Shown one piece after another: positions 17,954 through 24,847 of a DNA stretch of 32,147 nucleotides (within the stretch, counting starts at the first letter, position 1; each line of letters opens with the position of its first letter). The stretch is taken from NCBI RefSeq assembly GCF_000820165.1, contig NZ_CDDD01000005.1, positions 1 through 32,147 on the forward strand. The letters are read 5' to 3'. Origin of the DNA: Aeromonas taiwanensis. Lineage in GTDB: Bacteria; Pseudomonadota; Gammaproteobacteria; Enterobacterales; Aeromonadaceae. A program made the position numbers and the translations under genes. A model generated the notes under the pieces. The model worked only from the letters and a program-made list of their open reading frames with translations. It did not search any database and was not told the DNA's origin.

Positions 17954-18026
17954 CAGGCGGCACTGCTTTTCTATGTAAAATTTCCCAAAGAAAACACCGT
18001 GACCGCCGAGAGGCGGTCATTGTTTT
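17936..18026 (+). promoter_or_regulatory. Ribosome-mediated transcription attenuator of trpS
   Basis: Three mutually exclusive hairpins follow the tandem Trp codons. Hairpin 1:2 pairs 17938-17947 with 17957-17966 (10 bp, three wobbles) and overlaps the second Trp codon. Antiterminator 2:3 pairs GGCGGCAC (17956-17963) with GTGACCGCC (17999-18007, one bulged A). Terminator 3:4 pairs TGACCGCC (18000-18007) with GGCGGTCA (18012-18019) and is followed by TTGTTTT. A ribosome stalled at the Trp codons would block strand 1, allow 2:3, and let transcription reach trpS. This is the classical trp attenuation layout. Confidence 0.85.
18000..18026 (+). terminator. Terminator arm of the trpS attenuator
   Basis: An 8-bp TGACCGCC/GGCGGTCA stem with loop GAGA is followed by TTGTTTT, about 45 bp before the trpS start. 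It also ends any uspA read-through. Confidence 0.88.
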
Positions 18027-18070
18027 CATCCCTTTGTCGCCTCCCGGCTCACCCAACCGGAGAGAGTGAC

Positions 18071-19084
18071 ATGCACAACCCCATCATACTGACAGGCGAC
18101 CGCCCCACCGGCAGGCTGCACATCGGCCATTACGTCGGTTCCCTGCGCCAGCGCGTCGAGGCCCAGCACCATTACCGCCAGTTCGTGATGATCGCCGATC
18201 TGCAGGCGCTCACCGACAACGGCCACAACCCGGCCAAGGTGACCGACAACGTACTGGAGGTGATGGCCGACTACCTGGCCGCCGGCCTGGATCCCGCCAG
18301 GACCACCTTCTGCCTGCAGAGTGCCCTGCCCGCCCTCGCCGAGCTGACGACCTACTACCTCAACCTGGTCAGCGTCGCCCGGCTGGAGCGCAACCCCACC
18401 GTCAAGGCGGAAATCCAGCAAAAAGGGTTCGAGCGCAGCCTGCCCGCCGGCTTTCTTGTCTACCCGGTCAGCCAGGCCGCCGACATTACCGCCTTTCGCG
18501 CCACCCACGTGCCGGTGGGCGAGGATCAGCTGCCCATGCTGGAGCAGACCAACGAAATCGTCCGCCGCTTCAACACGCTAGCTGGAAAAGAGATCCTGAT
18601 CGAGTGCCAGCCCATCCTGAGCGACACCGGCCGCCTGCCCGGCATCGACGGCAAGGCCAAGATGTCCAAGTCCCTCGGCAACACCATTGAGCTCGGCATG
18701 TCGAGCGACGAGATCAGGCAGGCGGTGTTCGCCATGTATACCGACCCCAATCACCTCAAGGTGAGCGATCCGGGCCGGGTGGAGGGCAATACGGTGTTCG
18801 CCTATCTGGATGCCTTCCACCCCGACCAGGCGCTGGTGGCCGAGATGAAGGCCCATTACCAGCGCGGCGGCCTGGGGGACATGCGCTGCAAACAGGTACT
18901 GAACGACTGCCTGCAGACCCTGCTCGCCCCCATGCGGGAGCGGCGCCAGGCGGCCATTGCCGACAAGCGCCGGCTGCTGCGCCTGTTGCAACAGGGCACG
19001 GAGCAGGCCCGCGCCCTGACCAACGAAGTACTGGCCGAGGTGAAGGGGGCCATGGGACTGGATTACTTCAGCGCGCTGGGGTGA
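18071..19084 (+). CDS. trpS: Tryptophanyl-tRNA synthetase, probably an auxiliary type
   Basis: A 337-residue class I synthetase that charges tRNA-Trp. The HIGH motif is HIGHYVGSL near residue 17 and KMSKS is in [11 protein letters not shown]. The sequence ([43 protein letters not shown]) resembles the TrpRS form of streptococci and other Gram-positives more than the E. coli form (FSGAQPSGELTIGNY). That suggests a second TrpRS besides an E. coli-type enzyme elsewhere in the genome. The start at 18071 has GGAGAG upstream; an earlier in-frame ATG/GTG adds a tail without similarity. Expression is predicted to be controlled by the Trp attenuator upstream. Its 3' end overlaps the convergent LysR gene by 22 bp. 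Confidence 0.93.
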   Translation: MHNPIILTGDRPTGRLHIGHYVGSLRQRVEAQHHYRQFVMIADLQALTDNGHNPAKVTDNVLEVMADYLAAGLDPARTTFCLQSALPALAELTTYYLNLVSVARLERNPTVKAEIQQKGFERSLPAGFLVYPVSQAADITAFRATHVPVGEDQLPMLEQTNEIVRRFNTLAGKEILIECQPILSDTGRLPGIDGKAKMSKSLGNTIELGMSSDEIRQAVFAMYTDPNHLKVSDPGRVEGNTVFAYLDAFHPDQALVAEMKAHYQRGGLGDMRCKQVLNDCLQTLLAPMRERRQAAIADKRRLLRLLQQGTEQARALTNEVLAEVKGAMGLDYFSALG

Positions 19085-20022
19085 GCCGCGCCGCCCAGTG
19101 CGTGCGGGCCGTAGCGCTCGAACGCCAGCCGGTGCAGCAGCCCCTTGAACCAGCCGATCGCCTCGTCATGGGCGGTGAGCGGGTGGCCCGCCATCAGATA
19201 GACGATGGGAATGGCGGGATCCAGCTGATGGAGTCGCAGCGGGTAGTGGCGGCAGAAGTGGCGCCCGATCATCTCGGGCACCACCACCAGATAGCGACCG
19301 GTGGCCATCAGCGGCGGCACCGCCATAAAGCTCGGCAGCCGGACCCCCAGCTCCCGCTCCACCCCGAAACGCCCCAGCCAGAGATCCACCATGGCCTGGC
19401 TGTGACCCCAGCTGGAAGTGTGGATGTGAGGGCGGCTGACCAGCTCGTCCGGCCCCAGCGCATCGGGCAGATCGCTGCCAAGGGGTGACAGGCAGACCAG
19501 GGGGTTGCTGAACCACTCCTCCCGCCACAACCGGGGGGAGAGGTGGTTGGCGCCGGCGAACCCGATCACCAGATCCAGCTCTCCCTTCTCCAGCTCCCGC
19601 TCGTAATCGCTGTCCGCCAGCTCGCACACTTCCAGCCGGCAGTGGGGCGCGAGCTGCACCATGCGCTCCACCAGCATGGGCACCAGCCCGTGTTCCACCG
19701 ACCCCGGGGTGGCGATGCGAAACACCCGCTGGGCACTGGCGGGATCGAACCCCTTCGCCTGCCGCAGCCCCTGCTCCAGCATGGCCAGCGCCTGACGTAC
19801 CGGGCTGGCCAGTGCCTTGGCCCGCTCGGTCGGCATCATCTCGCGCCGGCTCATCACGAAAAGGGGATCATCCAGCGCCTGGCGCAAGCGCCCCAGGGCA
19901 TGGCTGACGGTGGACTGGGAGAGGTGCAGCCGCTCTGCGGCACGGGTGACGTTGCGCTCCTGCATCAGCATGTCGAACACGGTGAGCAGGTTGAGGTCGA
20001 GTCGGGAGAGGGGAAGTTCCAT
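19063..20022 (-). CDS. LysR-family transcriptional regulator
   Basis: A 319-residue regulator. The N-terminal winged helix-turn-helix (about 5-65) contains [25 protein letters not shown], and a periplasmic-binding-like effector domain follows (about 90-300). The pattern ([25 protein letters not shown]) is of the NodD/YbeF type. It is divergent from an EamA transporter across about 90 bp that holds a TGAAT-N7-ATTCA site, the expected LysR arrangement. A 13-bp part of that site recurs before the bioP-like gene, so the regulator may control both. The effector is unknown. The 3' end overlaps trpS by 22 bp on the opposite strand. Confidence 0.9.
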   Translation of the reverse strand: MELPLSRLDLNLLTVFDMLMQERNVTRAAERLHLSQSTVSHALGRLRQALDDPLFVMSRREMMPTERAKALASPVRQALAMLEQGLRQAKGFDPASAQRVFRIATPGSVEHGLVPMLVERMVQLAPHCRLEVCELADSDYERELEKGELDLVIGFAGANHLSPRLWREEWFSNPLVCLSPLGSDLPDALGPDELVSRPHIHTSSWGHSQAMVDLWLGRFGVERELGVRLPSFMAVPPLMATGRYLVVVPEMIGRHFCRHYPLRLHQLDPAIPIVYLMAGHPLTAHDEAIGWFKGLLHRLAFERYGPHALGGAAHPSALK

Positions 20023-20038
20023 CGATAATGGCCATAGT

Positions 20039-20085
20039 TGAATGACGACAATTCATTTTTGGCATAGTAGCAGATTGCATAGAAT
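20039..20085 (+). promoter_or_regulatory. LysR-type operator and promoter of the EamA transporter gene
   Basis: TGAAT-N7-ATTCA (20039-20055) is an inverted repeat with a T-N11-A core. It lies just upstream of TTGGCA (20059-20064) and TAGAAT (20080-20085), which are spaced 15 bp, a suboptimal spacing that often needs an activator. The segment TGACGACAATTCA (20043-20055) recurs at 21761-21773. Confidence 0.55.
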
Positions 20086-20113
20086 GCGCTGGCGAATTAC
20101 CTCGGAGATTCAA

Positions 20114-21013
20114 ATGCGTAGTTATCTGTTGTTGCTGGCGATAGGCCTGTTGTGGGGCTCCCAGTTCATCTTCATGCACCAGGCCGTGGCGGAACTGCCT
20201 CCCATCCTGGTGGCGGCCGGTCGCGCCCTGTGCGGCAGTCTGACCCTGGGTCTGCTCTGCCTGTTCATGCGCCTCAAGAGCGAACATACCCCCTGGCGTA
20301 CCTACATGCTGATCGCCCTGCTGGATGCCACCATCCCCTTCATCATGGTGGCCTGGGGTCAGCAGTATGTGGACAGCGCCATCGCCGCCGTGGTCATGGG
20401 TTGTATCCCCTTTGTGACCATTTTGGCAGCACCCCTGTTTATTTCTGGTGAAAGAATCACCAAGGGCGGCCTCGTCTCCGTGCTCATCGGCTTCGTCGGT
20501 GTGCTGGTACTGTTCTGGCCCAAGCTGGCCAACGGCATGAATGCCGGTCTGCTCGGTGCCATGGCCATCCTGTTCGGCGCCAGCTGCTTCGCCATCGGTC
20601 TGCTGATGATCAAGCGCTTTGCCAAGGATCACCCTGTGGTCGTGGCCCGCAACATCCTGATCTCCTCGGCCATCCAGCTGCTGCTGGCCGCCCCCTTCGT
20701 GGCCGACCTGAGCACCTTCACCCTGCCGAGCCAGCAGGCCATGGGCGCCGTCGCCATGCTGGGGATCTTCTGTACCGGTCTGGTCTACTTCCTCTACATG
20801 GCGCTGATCCAGAAGGCGGGCCCGACCTTCGCCTCCTTCAGCAACTACCTGGTGCCGCTGTTCGGCGTCATGCTGGGTGCCCTGTTCCTCGGCGAGCAGA
20901 TCCAGTCCACCACCGGCGTGGCACTGGCCCTGATCCTGGGCTCGGTCGCGCTCAACCAGTGGGCCCAGCAGCGCCGCCAGCAGCGGGAGGCCACCCCATG
21001 TCAGGCATCCTGA
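20114..21013 (+). CDS. EamA-family (drug/metabolite) transporter
   Basis: A 299-residue inner-membrane protein with about ten hydrophobic segments in two EamA repeats (about 1-140 and 150-290). GLLWGSQFIFMHQAV near the N-terminus and LVPLFGVMLGALFLGEQI near the C-terminus are typical. The start at 20114 (MRSYLLLL) has GGAG eight bases upstream; an earlier in-frame ATG at 20042 overlaps the putative operator and has no ribosome site. The substrate is unknown. It is divergent from a LysR gene that probably regulates it. The stop overlaps a small membrane-protein gene by 16 bp, so the two are likely co-translated. Confidence 0.9.
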   Translation: MRSYLLLLAIGLLWGSQFIFMHQAVAELPPILVAAGRALCGSLTLGLLCLFMRLKSEHTPWRTYMLIALLDATIPFIMVAWGQQYVDSAIAAVVMGCIPFVTILAAPLFISGERITKGGLVSVLIGFVGVLVLFWPKLANGMNAGLLGAMAILFGASCFAIGLLMIKRFAKDHPVVVARNILISSAIQLLLAAPFVADLSTFTLPSQQAMGAVAMLGIFCTGLVYFLYMALIQKAGPTFASFSNYLVPLFGVMLGALFLGEQIQSTTGVALALILGSVALNQWAQQRRQQREATPCQAS

Positions 21014-21159
21014 CCAGCCTCTGCGGCGGTCTGGTGCTGATCGCCGGCTGGCAGTATCGCCACCGGCTGGCCGGGGTAGTCGGCCTCTTGATGGTGCTGC
21101 TGCCCTGGTTCTTCGACAACAAGCTGCAGGCCATGCTGAGTTATGCGTTGAGTGCCTGA
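20998..21159 (+). CDS. Small hydrophobic membrane protein, 53 residues
   Basis: The protein begins MSGILTSLCGGLVLIAGWQY and has two hydrophobic stretches (about 4-19 and 24-38). The ATG at 20998 lies inside the end of the EamA gene and has the strong ribosome site GGGAGG eight bases upstream. A terminator follows 85 bp downstream, closing a two-gene unit. I do not recognise the family. The overlap and ribosome site argue it is real; it could be an accessory subunit of the transporter, which is inference. Confidence 0.65.
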   Translation: MSGILTSLCGGLVLIAGWQYRHRLAGVVGLLMVLLPWFFDNKLQAMLSYALSA

Positions 21160-21243
21160 AGACACCCTCTGCGTGTGTGACGAGAGTATATCTCTCCTGT
21201 TTTTGGGACCGTTTTTCAAAAAACCTCCGATTTGTCCCCTCTA

Positions 21244-21267
21244 CCGGCGCCCTGCGCCGGTTTTTTT
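21244..21267 (+). terminator. Intrinsic terminator of the EamA gene unit
   Basis: CCGGCGC (21244-21250) pairs with GCGCCGG (21254-21260), followed by seven T residues (21261-21267). The T tract overlaps the stop codon of the convergent DUF6314-like gene. Confidence 0.9.
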
Positions 21268-21739
21268 ATCTCTGTGTCTCTGATCCGTAGCGGTAGCTCA
21301 GCCGCTCGTTCTTGCGCGGTCCCGTGATCTGCCAGGCGAGCAGAAAACCGTCACCGGTTTCGGTCAGCTCGGCGCTGTAGTGATCCTGCCCGCACAGGTG
21401 CGGCTCGGCCGTCATCCAGCGTCCATTCTCCCCGGGCAGCAGCTCGAACAGCTCGACCGGCTGCTCGTAGCGCAGGTGGGAGAGCAGGATCCCCCGCTGT
21501 GTACGCCGCCACCAGAAGCGGTTGTGCATGGCCAGCACCCGGCCATGGGGCGTGGTGTAGCGCCCGCTCTCGGCAAACAGCCAGCCACCCTGGTGATCGG
21601 TCACCTGCACAGACCCCTCCCCGCGACCACACCAGTCGGTGGCGGACCCGGCCCCGTTGCTCGCCTCGAAGGCAAATGCTCCGATCTGTGGCAACCCTTC
21701 CCATAAACGCTGGATCGCGCCTTCCAACTCGGCCATCAT
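21266..21739 (-). CDS. DUF6314-like protein
   Basis: A 157-residue soluble protein with no signal or membrane segment. The C-terminal half has the pattern HLCGQDHYSAEL ... LAWQITGPRKNERLSYRY, resembling the H-C-x2-D-x-Y and W-x3-GP-K ending of DUF6314 proteins, whose function is unknown. Tryptophans are frequent. The first ATG of a tandem pair at 21739 has GGAGGG five bases upstream. It is divergent from the bioP-like gene with only 39 bp between starts, so the two must share a control region that contains the 13-bp repeat. The stop codon lies in the T tract of the opposing terminator. Confidence 0.75.
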   Translation of the reverse strand: MMAELEGAIQRLWEGLPQIGAFAFEASNGAGSATDWCGRGEGSVQVTDHQGGWLFAESGRYTTPHGRVLAMHNRFWWRRTQRGILLSHLRYEQPVELFELLPGENGRWMTAEPHLCGQDHYSAELTETGDGFLLAWQITGPRKNERLSYRYGSETQR

Positions 21740-21760
21740 AGCGCCCTCCAAATTGACAAC

Positions 21761-21773
21761 TGACGACAATTCA
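21761..21773 (+). promoter_or_regulatory. Second copy of a 13-bp operator candidate
   Basis: TGACGACAATTCA is identical to 20043-20055 in the LysR-EamA intergenic region. Here it lies five bases before the bioP-like start, within the 39-bp divergent control region. A TTGACA hexamer (21753-21758) adjoins it. Confidence 0.5.
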
Positions 21774-21778
21774 ATCAC

Positions 21779-22633
21779 ATGAACTACTTGATAGGGGTTA
21801 CCCTGCTCTGGTCCTTCTCCTTCAGCCTGATCGGGGTCTACCTCGCCGGCCAGGTGGATGCCTACTTCTCCGTGCTGACCCGCATCGTCCTCGCCAGCCT
21901 GGTGTTTCTCCCCTTCCTGCGCCGCCGCTGGCTGCGGCCCGACCTGGTGATCAAGCTGATGAGCCTCGGCGCCATCCAGCTCGGCATCATGTATCTGTTC
22001 TATTACCACTCCTTCCTGCTGCTGACGGTGCCCGAGGTGCTGGTGTTCACCATCTTCACCCCCATCTACGTCACCCTGATCCACGATCTGCTGGAGCGGC
22101 GCTTCAAGCCGGTCTATCTGTGGGGGGCCCTGCTGGCGGTGCTGGGGGCGGCCGTCATCCGCTTCGACGGGCTCACCGAAAGCTATGTGCTGGGATTCCT
22201 GGTGGTACAGGGGGCCAACGTCTGCTTCGCCCTGGGTCAGGTCGGCTACAAGGTGCTGCTGGCCCGGGAGACCGAACAACCACCCCAGCTCGCGGTGTTC
22301 GGTTGCTTCTATCTGGGAGCCCTGGTGATCGCCCTGCCCGCCTGGTGGCTGCTGGGCCAGCCCCAGTACCCCACAAGCAACCTGCAATGGGGCATCCTGC
22401 TCTGGCTGGGGATTGGCGCCTCGGGACTTGGCTACTTCCTGTGGAACAAGGGGGCAACCCTGGTCAGCAGCGGCGTGCTGGCCATCATGAACAACGCCCT
22501 GATCCCGGCGGGTCTGCTGGTCAACCTGGTGCTCTGGGGCAAGGATACCGACATGCTCAGGCTCAGCCTTGGCGCCCTGCTGATGCTGGCATCCCTCTGG
22601 GTCTGCCAGCGTCAGCGGGTCAGTGAAGGCTGA
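21779..22633 (+). CDS. yigM: BioP/YigM-like biotin transporter (EamA superfamily)
   Basis: A 284-residue inner-membrane protein with about ten hydrophobic segments. It aligns with E. coli YigM from the first residue: LLWSFSFSLIGVYLAGQVDAYF, LASLVFLPFLRRR, LQWGILLWLGIGASGLGYF, then IMNNALIPAGLLVNL. E. coli YigM (BioP) is a biotin importer, so the same role is likely. The start at 21779 has no visible ribosome site, and an in-frame stop occurs at 21761-21763, so it cannot begin further upstream. The transcript may be leaderless or weakly translated. A weak GC hairpin follows (about 22640-22665). Confidence 0.82.
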   Translation: MNYLIGVTLLWSFSFSLIGVYLAGQVDAYFSVLTRIVLASLVFLPFLRRRWLRPDLVIKLMSLGAIQLGIMYLFYYHSFLLLTVPEVLVFTIFTPIYVTLIHDLLERRFKPVYLWGALLAVLGAAVIRFDGLTESYVLGFLVVQGANVCFALGQVGYKVLLARETEQPPQLAVFGCFYLGALVIALPAWWLLGQPQYPTSNLQWGILLWLGIGASGLGYFLWNKGATLVSSGVLAIMNNALIPAGLLVNLVLWGKDTDMLRLSLGALLMLASLWVCQRQRVSEG

Positions 22634-22707
22634 CGGAAAACGGGCTCGCCCAGGCGGGCCTTCATTGGATTCGCAGATGTTCGTGGTGAGTGAGCGCTGA
22701 CTAAAAA

Positions 22708-23571
22708 TCAGCCGATGACGGTGTTGTGCTCCCGCTTCGCCTGGCCGTGGCAGGAGGCCAGGCGCGCCAGCAGATGATCGAGCTGCTCGGCACTCTGGCT
22801 CTGCACCAGACCGATGCTGACGGTCACCGGGCGCTGGGGCAGCAGGCTGGCATCGGCTATCTCCAGACGCAGCCGCTCGGCAATCTCCAGACCGCTCAGT
22901 CGATCGGTCTGAGAGAGCATCAGGATGAAGCCATCCTCGTCCCAGCGGGCGAAGGGATCCTCCCGCCTCAGCTCGCGGCGGACCATGCGAGCCAGTTTGG
23001 CCAGCATGGCGTCGCAAGTGGCCTCGCCAAACAGCTGCAGGATCTTGCTGCGGTGATCCACGCTGAATTGCAGCAGACAGAAACTGCCGCTTTCACTGGC
23101 CAGCCGCTCATCCAGCAGCATCTCGAAATGGCTGCGGCTCTCAAGTCCGGTGAGCGGATCCGTGTCGTGGCGATCCTCCAGGGGCGCCATGGCGGCATCC
23201 AGATGGCGCACCACCCCCAGCAACTGCCCCCGCTCGTCGCGGTGCATCCGCTCCTCCAGCCGAATGTAGTGGCCCTGATGATGCAAGATGCGGTACTCGA
23301 GCCTCACCCCGCTGCTGCGCCCCTCCTGGCAAGCCGCCATGGCCTCGGCCAGACGGGGGCCGTCGTCCGGGTGCACCCGGGCCAGCCAGCCGAGATCATC
23401 CAGCTCTCCCCCCTCCAGCCCCAGCAGCTGCAGACAGGAGGGATCGCGCCTCAGGCCCTGTTCGGCCGACCAGGTCCAGATCCCGGCCTCCAACATCGCC
23501 ATGGCCTGCGCCATCAGCGTCACCTCAAGGGGGGTGGTGATCTCTACCCAGGGAGTCTCATACCTTTCCAT
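22708..23571 (-). CDS. PAS-GGDEF protein with degenerate active site
   Basis: A 287-residue cytoplasmic protein. A PAS-3-like domain spans about 25-125 (WTWSAEQGLRR ... RVHPDD ... HYIRLEERMH). A GGDEF-like domain spans about 135-285 (TDPLTGLESRSHFEMLLDERL and VTVSIGLVQS). The signature GGDEF is replaced by DEDGF (211-215, in FARWDEDGFILML), and the first metal Asp is Ser (FSVDHRSK). Diguanylate cyclase activity is therefore unlikely; it may bind GTP or c-di-GMP or signal through contacts. The ATG at 23571, with GAGG six bases upstream, is preferred over the GTG one codon earlier. A 10-bp inverted repeat lies 54-88 bp upstream. Confidence 0.85.
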   Translation of the reverse strand: MERYETPWVEITTPLEVTLMAQAMAMLEAGIWTWSAEQGLRRDPSCLQLLGLEGGELDDLGWLARVHPDDGPRLAEAMAACQEGRSSGVRLEYRILHHQGHYIRLEERMHRDERGQLLGVVRHLDAAMAPLEDRHDTDPLTGLESRSHFEMLLDERLASESGSFCLLQFSVDHRSKILQLFGEATCDAMLAKLARMVRRELRREDPFARWDEDGFILMLSQTDRLSGLEIAERLRLEIADASLLPQRPVTVSIGLVQSQSAEQLDHLLARLASCHGQAKREHNTVIG

Positions 23572-23624
23572 CACGCGCCTCGAAACCGGATCTGAATATC
23601 TGAATCAAACATTCTCAATAAGTA

Positions 23625-23659
23625 ACATTGGCGCAGGCGCCGAGCAACCGCGCCAATGT
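23625..23659. repeat. 10-bp perfect inverted repeat upstream of the PAS-GGDEF gene
   Basis: ACATTGGCGC (23625-23634) and GCGCCAATGT (23650-23659) are separated by 15 bp. No T tract follows on either strand, so it is more likely an operator or RNA hairpin than a terminator. The rest of 23572-23720 shows nothing I can name. Confidence 0.4.
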
Positions 23660-23720
23660 CAGCCCCTCAGCCCGCCGCTCTTGTCCACTTCAAGATATCA
23701 GGTCCCAGCAAAACGCCATT

Positions 23721-24000
23721 CGCCTTGCCCTGATAACCCGCCATCAATGCCTGCCAGCCTTCAGACACGAAGTAGCAGAGGAACTCAGCCCGCCTTGCCC
23801 TGATAACCGGCCATCAGTGCCTGCCAGCCTTCAGCCACGAAGTAGCAGAGGAACTCAATTCACCTAGCCTTGATAGCCAGCCATCAGCGCCTGCCAGCCT
23901 TCAGCCACGAAGTAGCAGAGGAACTCAATTCACCTAGCCTTGATAGCCAGCCATCAGCGCCTGCCAACCTTCAGACACGAAGTAGCAGAGGAACTCAATT
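23721..24000 (-). repeat. Four 70-bp tandem repeats derived from the 3' end of kdkA
   Basis: Units begin at 23721, 23791, 23861 and 23931, each exactly 70 bp; a fifth, partial unit from 24001 is the true end of kdkA. All share CCATCA, TGCCTGCCA or CGCCTGCCA, and CACGAAGTAGCAGAGGAACTCA. On the minus strand each encodes a version of the kdkA C-terminus (YFVAEGWQALMAGYQG against HFVPENWQALMAGYQGKVN). Units 3 and 4 (from 23861 and 23931) have TAG right after YQG; units 1 and 2 (from 23721 and 23791) read on to KAG and TGA. Unit 2 differs from the gene end at one of its first 37 bases, while unit 3, closer to the gene, differs at about five, so the order is mosaic. Confidence 0.9.
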
Positions 24001-24711
24001 CACCTTGCCCTGATAACCGGCCATCAGTGCCTGCCAGTTCTCCGGCACGAAGTGGAAACTGGTATGCAGCTGGGATTCCTTGTTGAAGGAGCGCAGTAGC
24101 CGCTCCAGGTTGGCCTGTTGCCAGCTGCCAGGTGCGCGGATGGCCCCCTTGTCGAAATCGATCACCCACACCTTGCCCTCCTTGTCGAGCAGCAGGTTGT
24201 GGCTGTTGAGGTCCGCGTGACAGACACCGGCATCGTGCAGCCGGCGCACCGTCTGCCCCACCTTGTGCCACACCTCGGCGGCCAGCGGCCCCAGCTTGAG
24301 CAGGGCCACCAGATCCTTGGCCCCCCGGATGCGCTCGATCAGGATGTCGGCCCGGTAGAAGGGCCCCTGCTTGACCATGCGTGCCGCAAACGGACGCGGC
24401 ACCGGCAGCCCCTGCTCGCTCAGGGTGGCCAGCAGGCGGTATTCGGCCATGGCCCGACTCGACTCCACCCCCTCGAACCAGAAGCGATCCCGCACCAGCT
24501 TGCCCACCATGCCGCCACGGTAGTAGTGACGCAGCACCAGATGGCGCGACTCATCCTTCACGAACCAGGTCACCCCCCGGCCGATGGCGCTCCCCACTAC
24601 CTGGCGATGGGTCTGCCACCAGACCGGGTCGAACAGGGAGGGGGAAGGATCGCGGAAGGCACCGTCGGCATACCAGCAGATCTGGTTGTGGGTGGTCTGT
24701 GTCAGCATCAT
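23995..24711 (-). CDS. kdkA: 3-deoxy-D-manno-octulosonic acid (Kdo) kinase
   Basis: A 238-residue enzyme with a eukaryotic-type kinase fold that phosphorylates the Kdo of lipid A-Kdo at the inner membrane, an early step in the LPS core. The catalytic loop is HADLNSHNLLLD and the metal-binding motif is VIDFDKG. Length matches Haemophilus KdkA (about 241). The start at 24711 (ATG pair 24711/24708) has GGA eight bases upstream; the open frame extends to 24903 but that part overlaps the divergent opsX-like gene. It is divergent from that gene, and the same two activities are neighbours in Haemophilus. The 3' end is the source of four tandem 70-bp copies downstream. Confidence 0.9.
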   Translation of the reverse strand: MMLTQTTHNQICWYADGAFRDPSPSLFDPVWWQTHRQVVGSAIGRGVTWFVKDESRHLVLRHYYRGGMVGKLVRDRFWFEGVESSRAMAEYRLLATLSEQGLPVPRPFAARMVKQGPFYRADILIERIRGAKDLVALLKLGPLAAEVWHKVGQTVRRLHDAGVCHADLNSHNLLLDKEGKVWVIDFDKGAIRAPGSWQQANLERLLRSFNKESQLHTSFHFVPENWQALMAGYQGKVN

Positions 24712-24847
24712 GAAAATTCCGGTCGGTAGTGGGACGCAGGGCATCCCGTCAGGGGACTGTGCCGGTCGGGCAACTGGCGCAATTTTACAATCCACAAGGG
24801 AGTTTGCATAATGCCATCCATCCATTTTGCCATCGTTGCGCCACATC

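Noticed and set aside
21779..23017. Upstream extension of the DUF6314-like frame across the yigM-like gene (minus strand)
   Set aside because: The extension is an antisense shadow; a proper ribosome site and ATG pair define the start at 21739.
23721..24000. CRISPR array
   Set aside because: The 70-bp units are contiguous copies without variable spacers, and they derive from the kdkA coding end.
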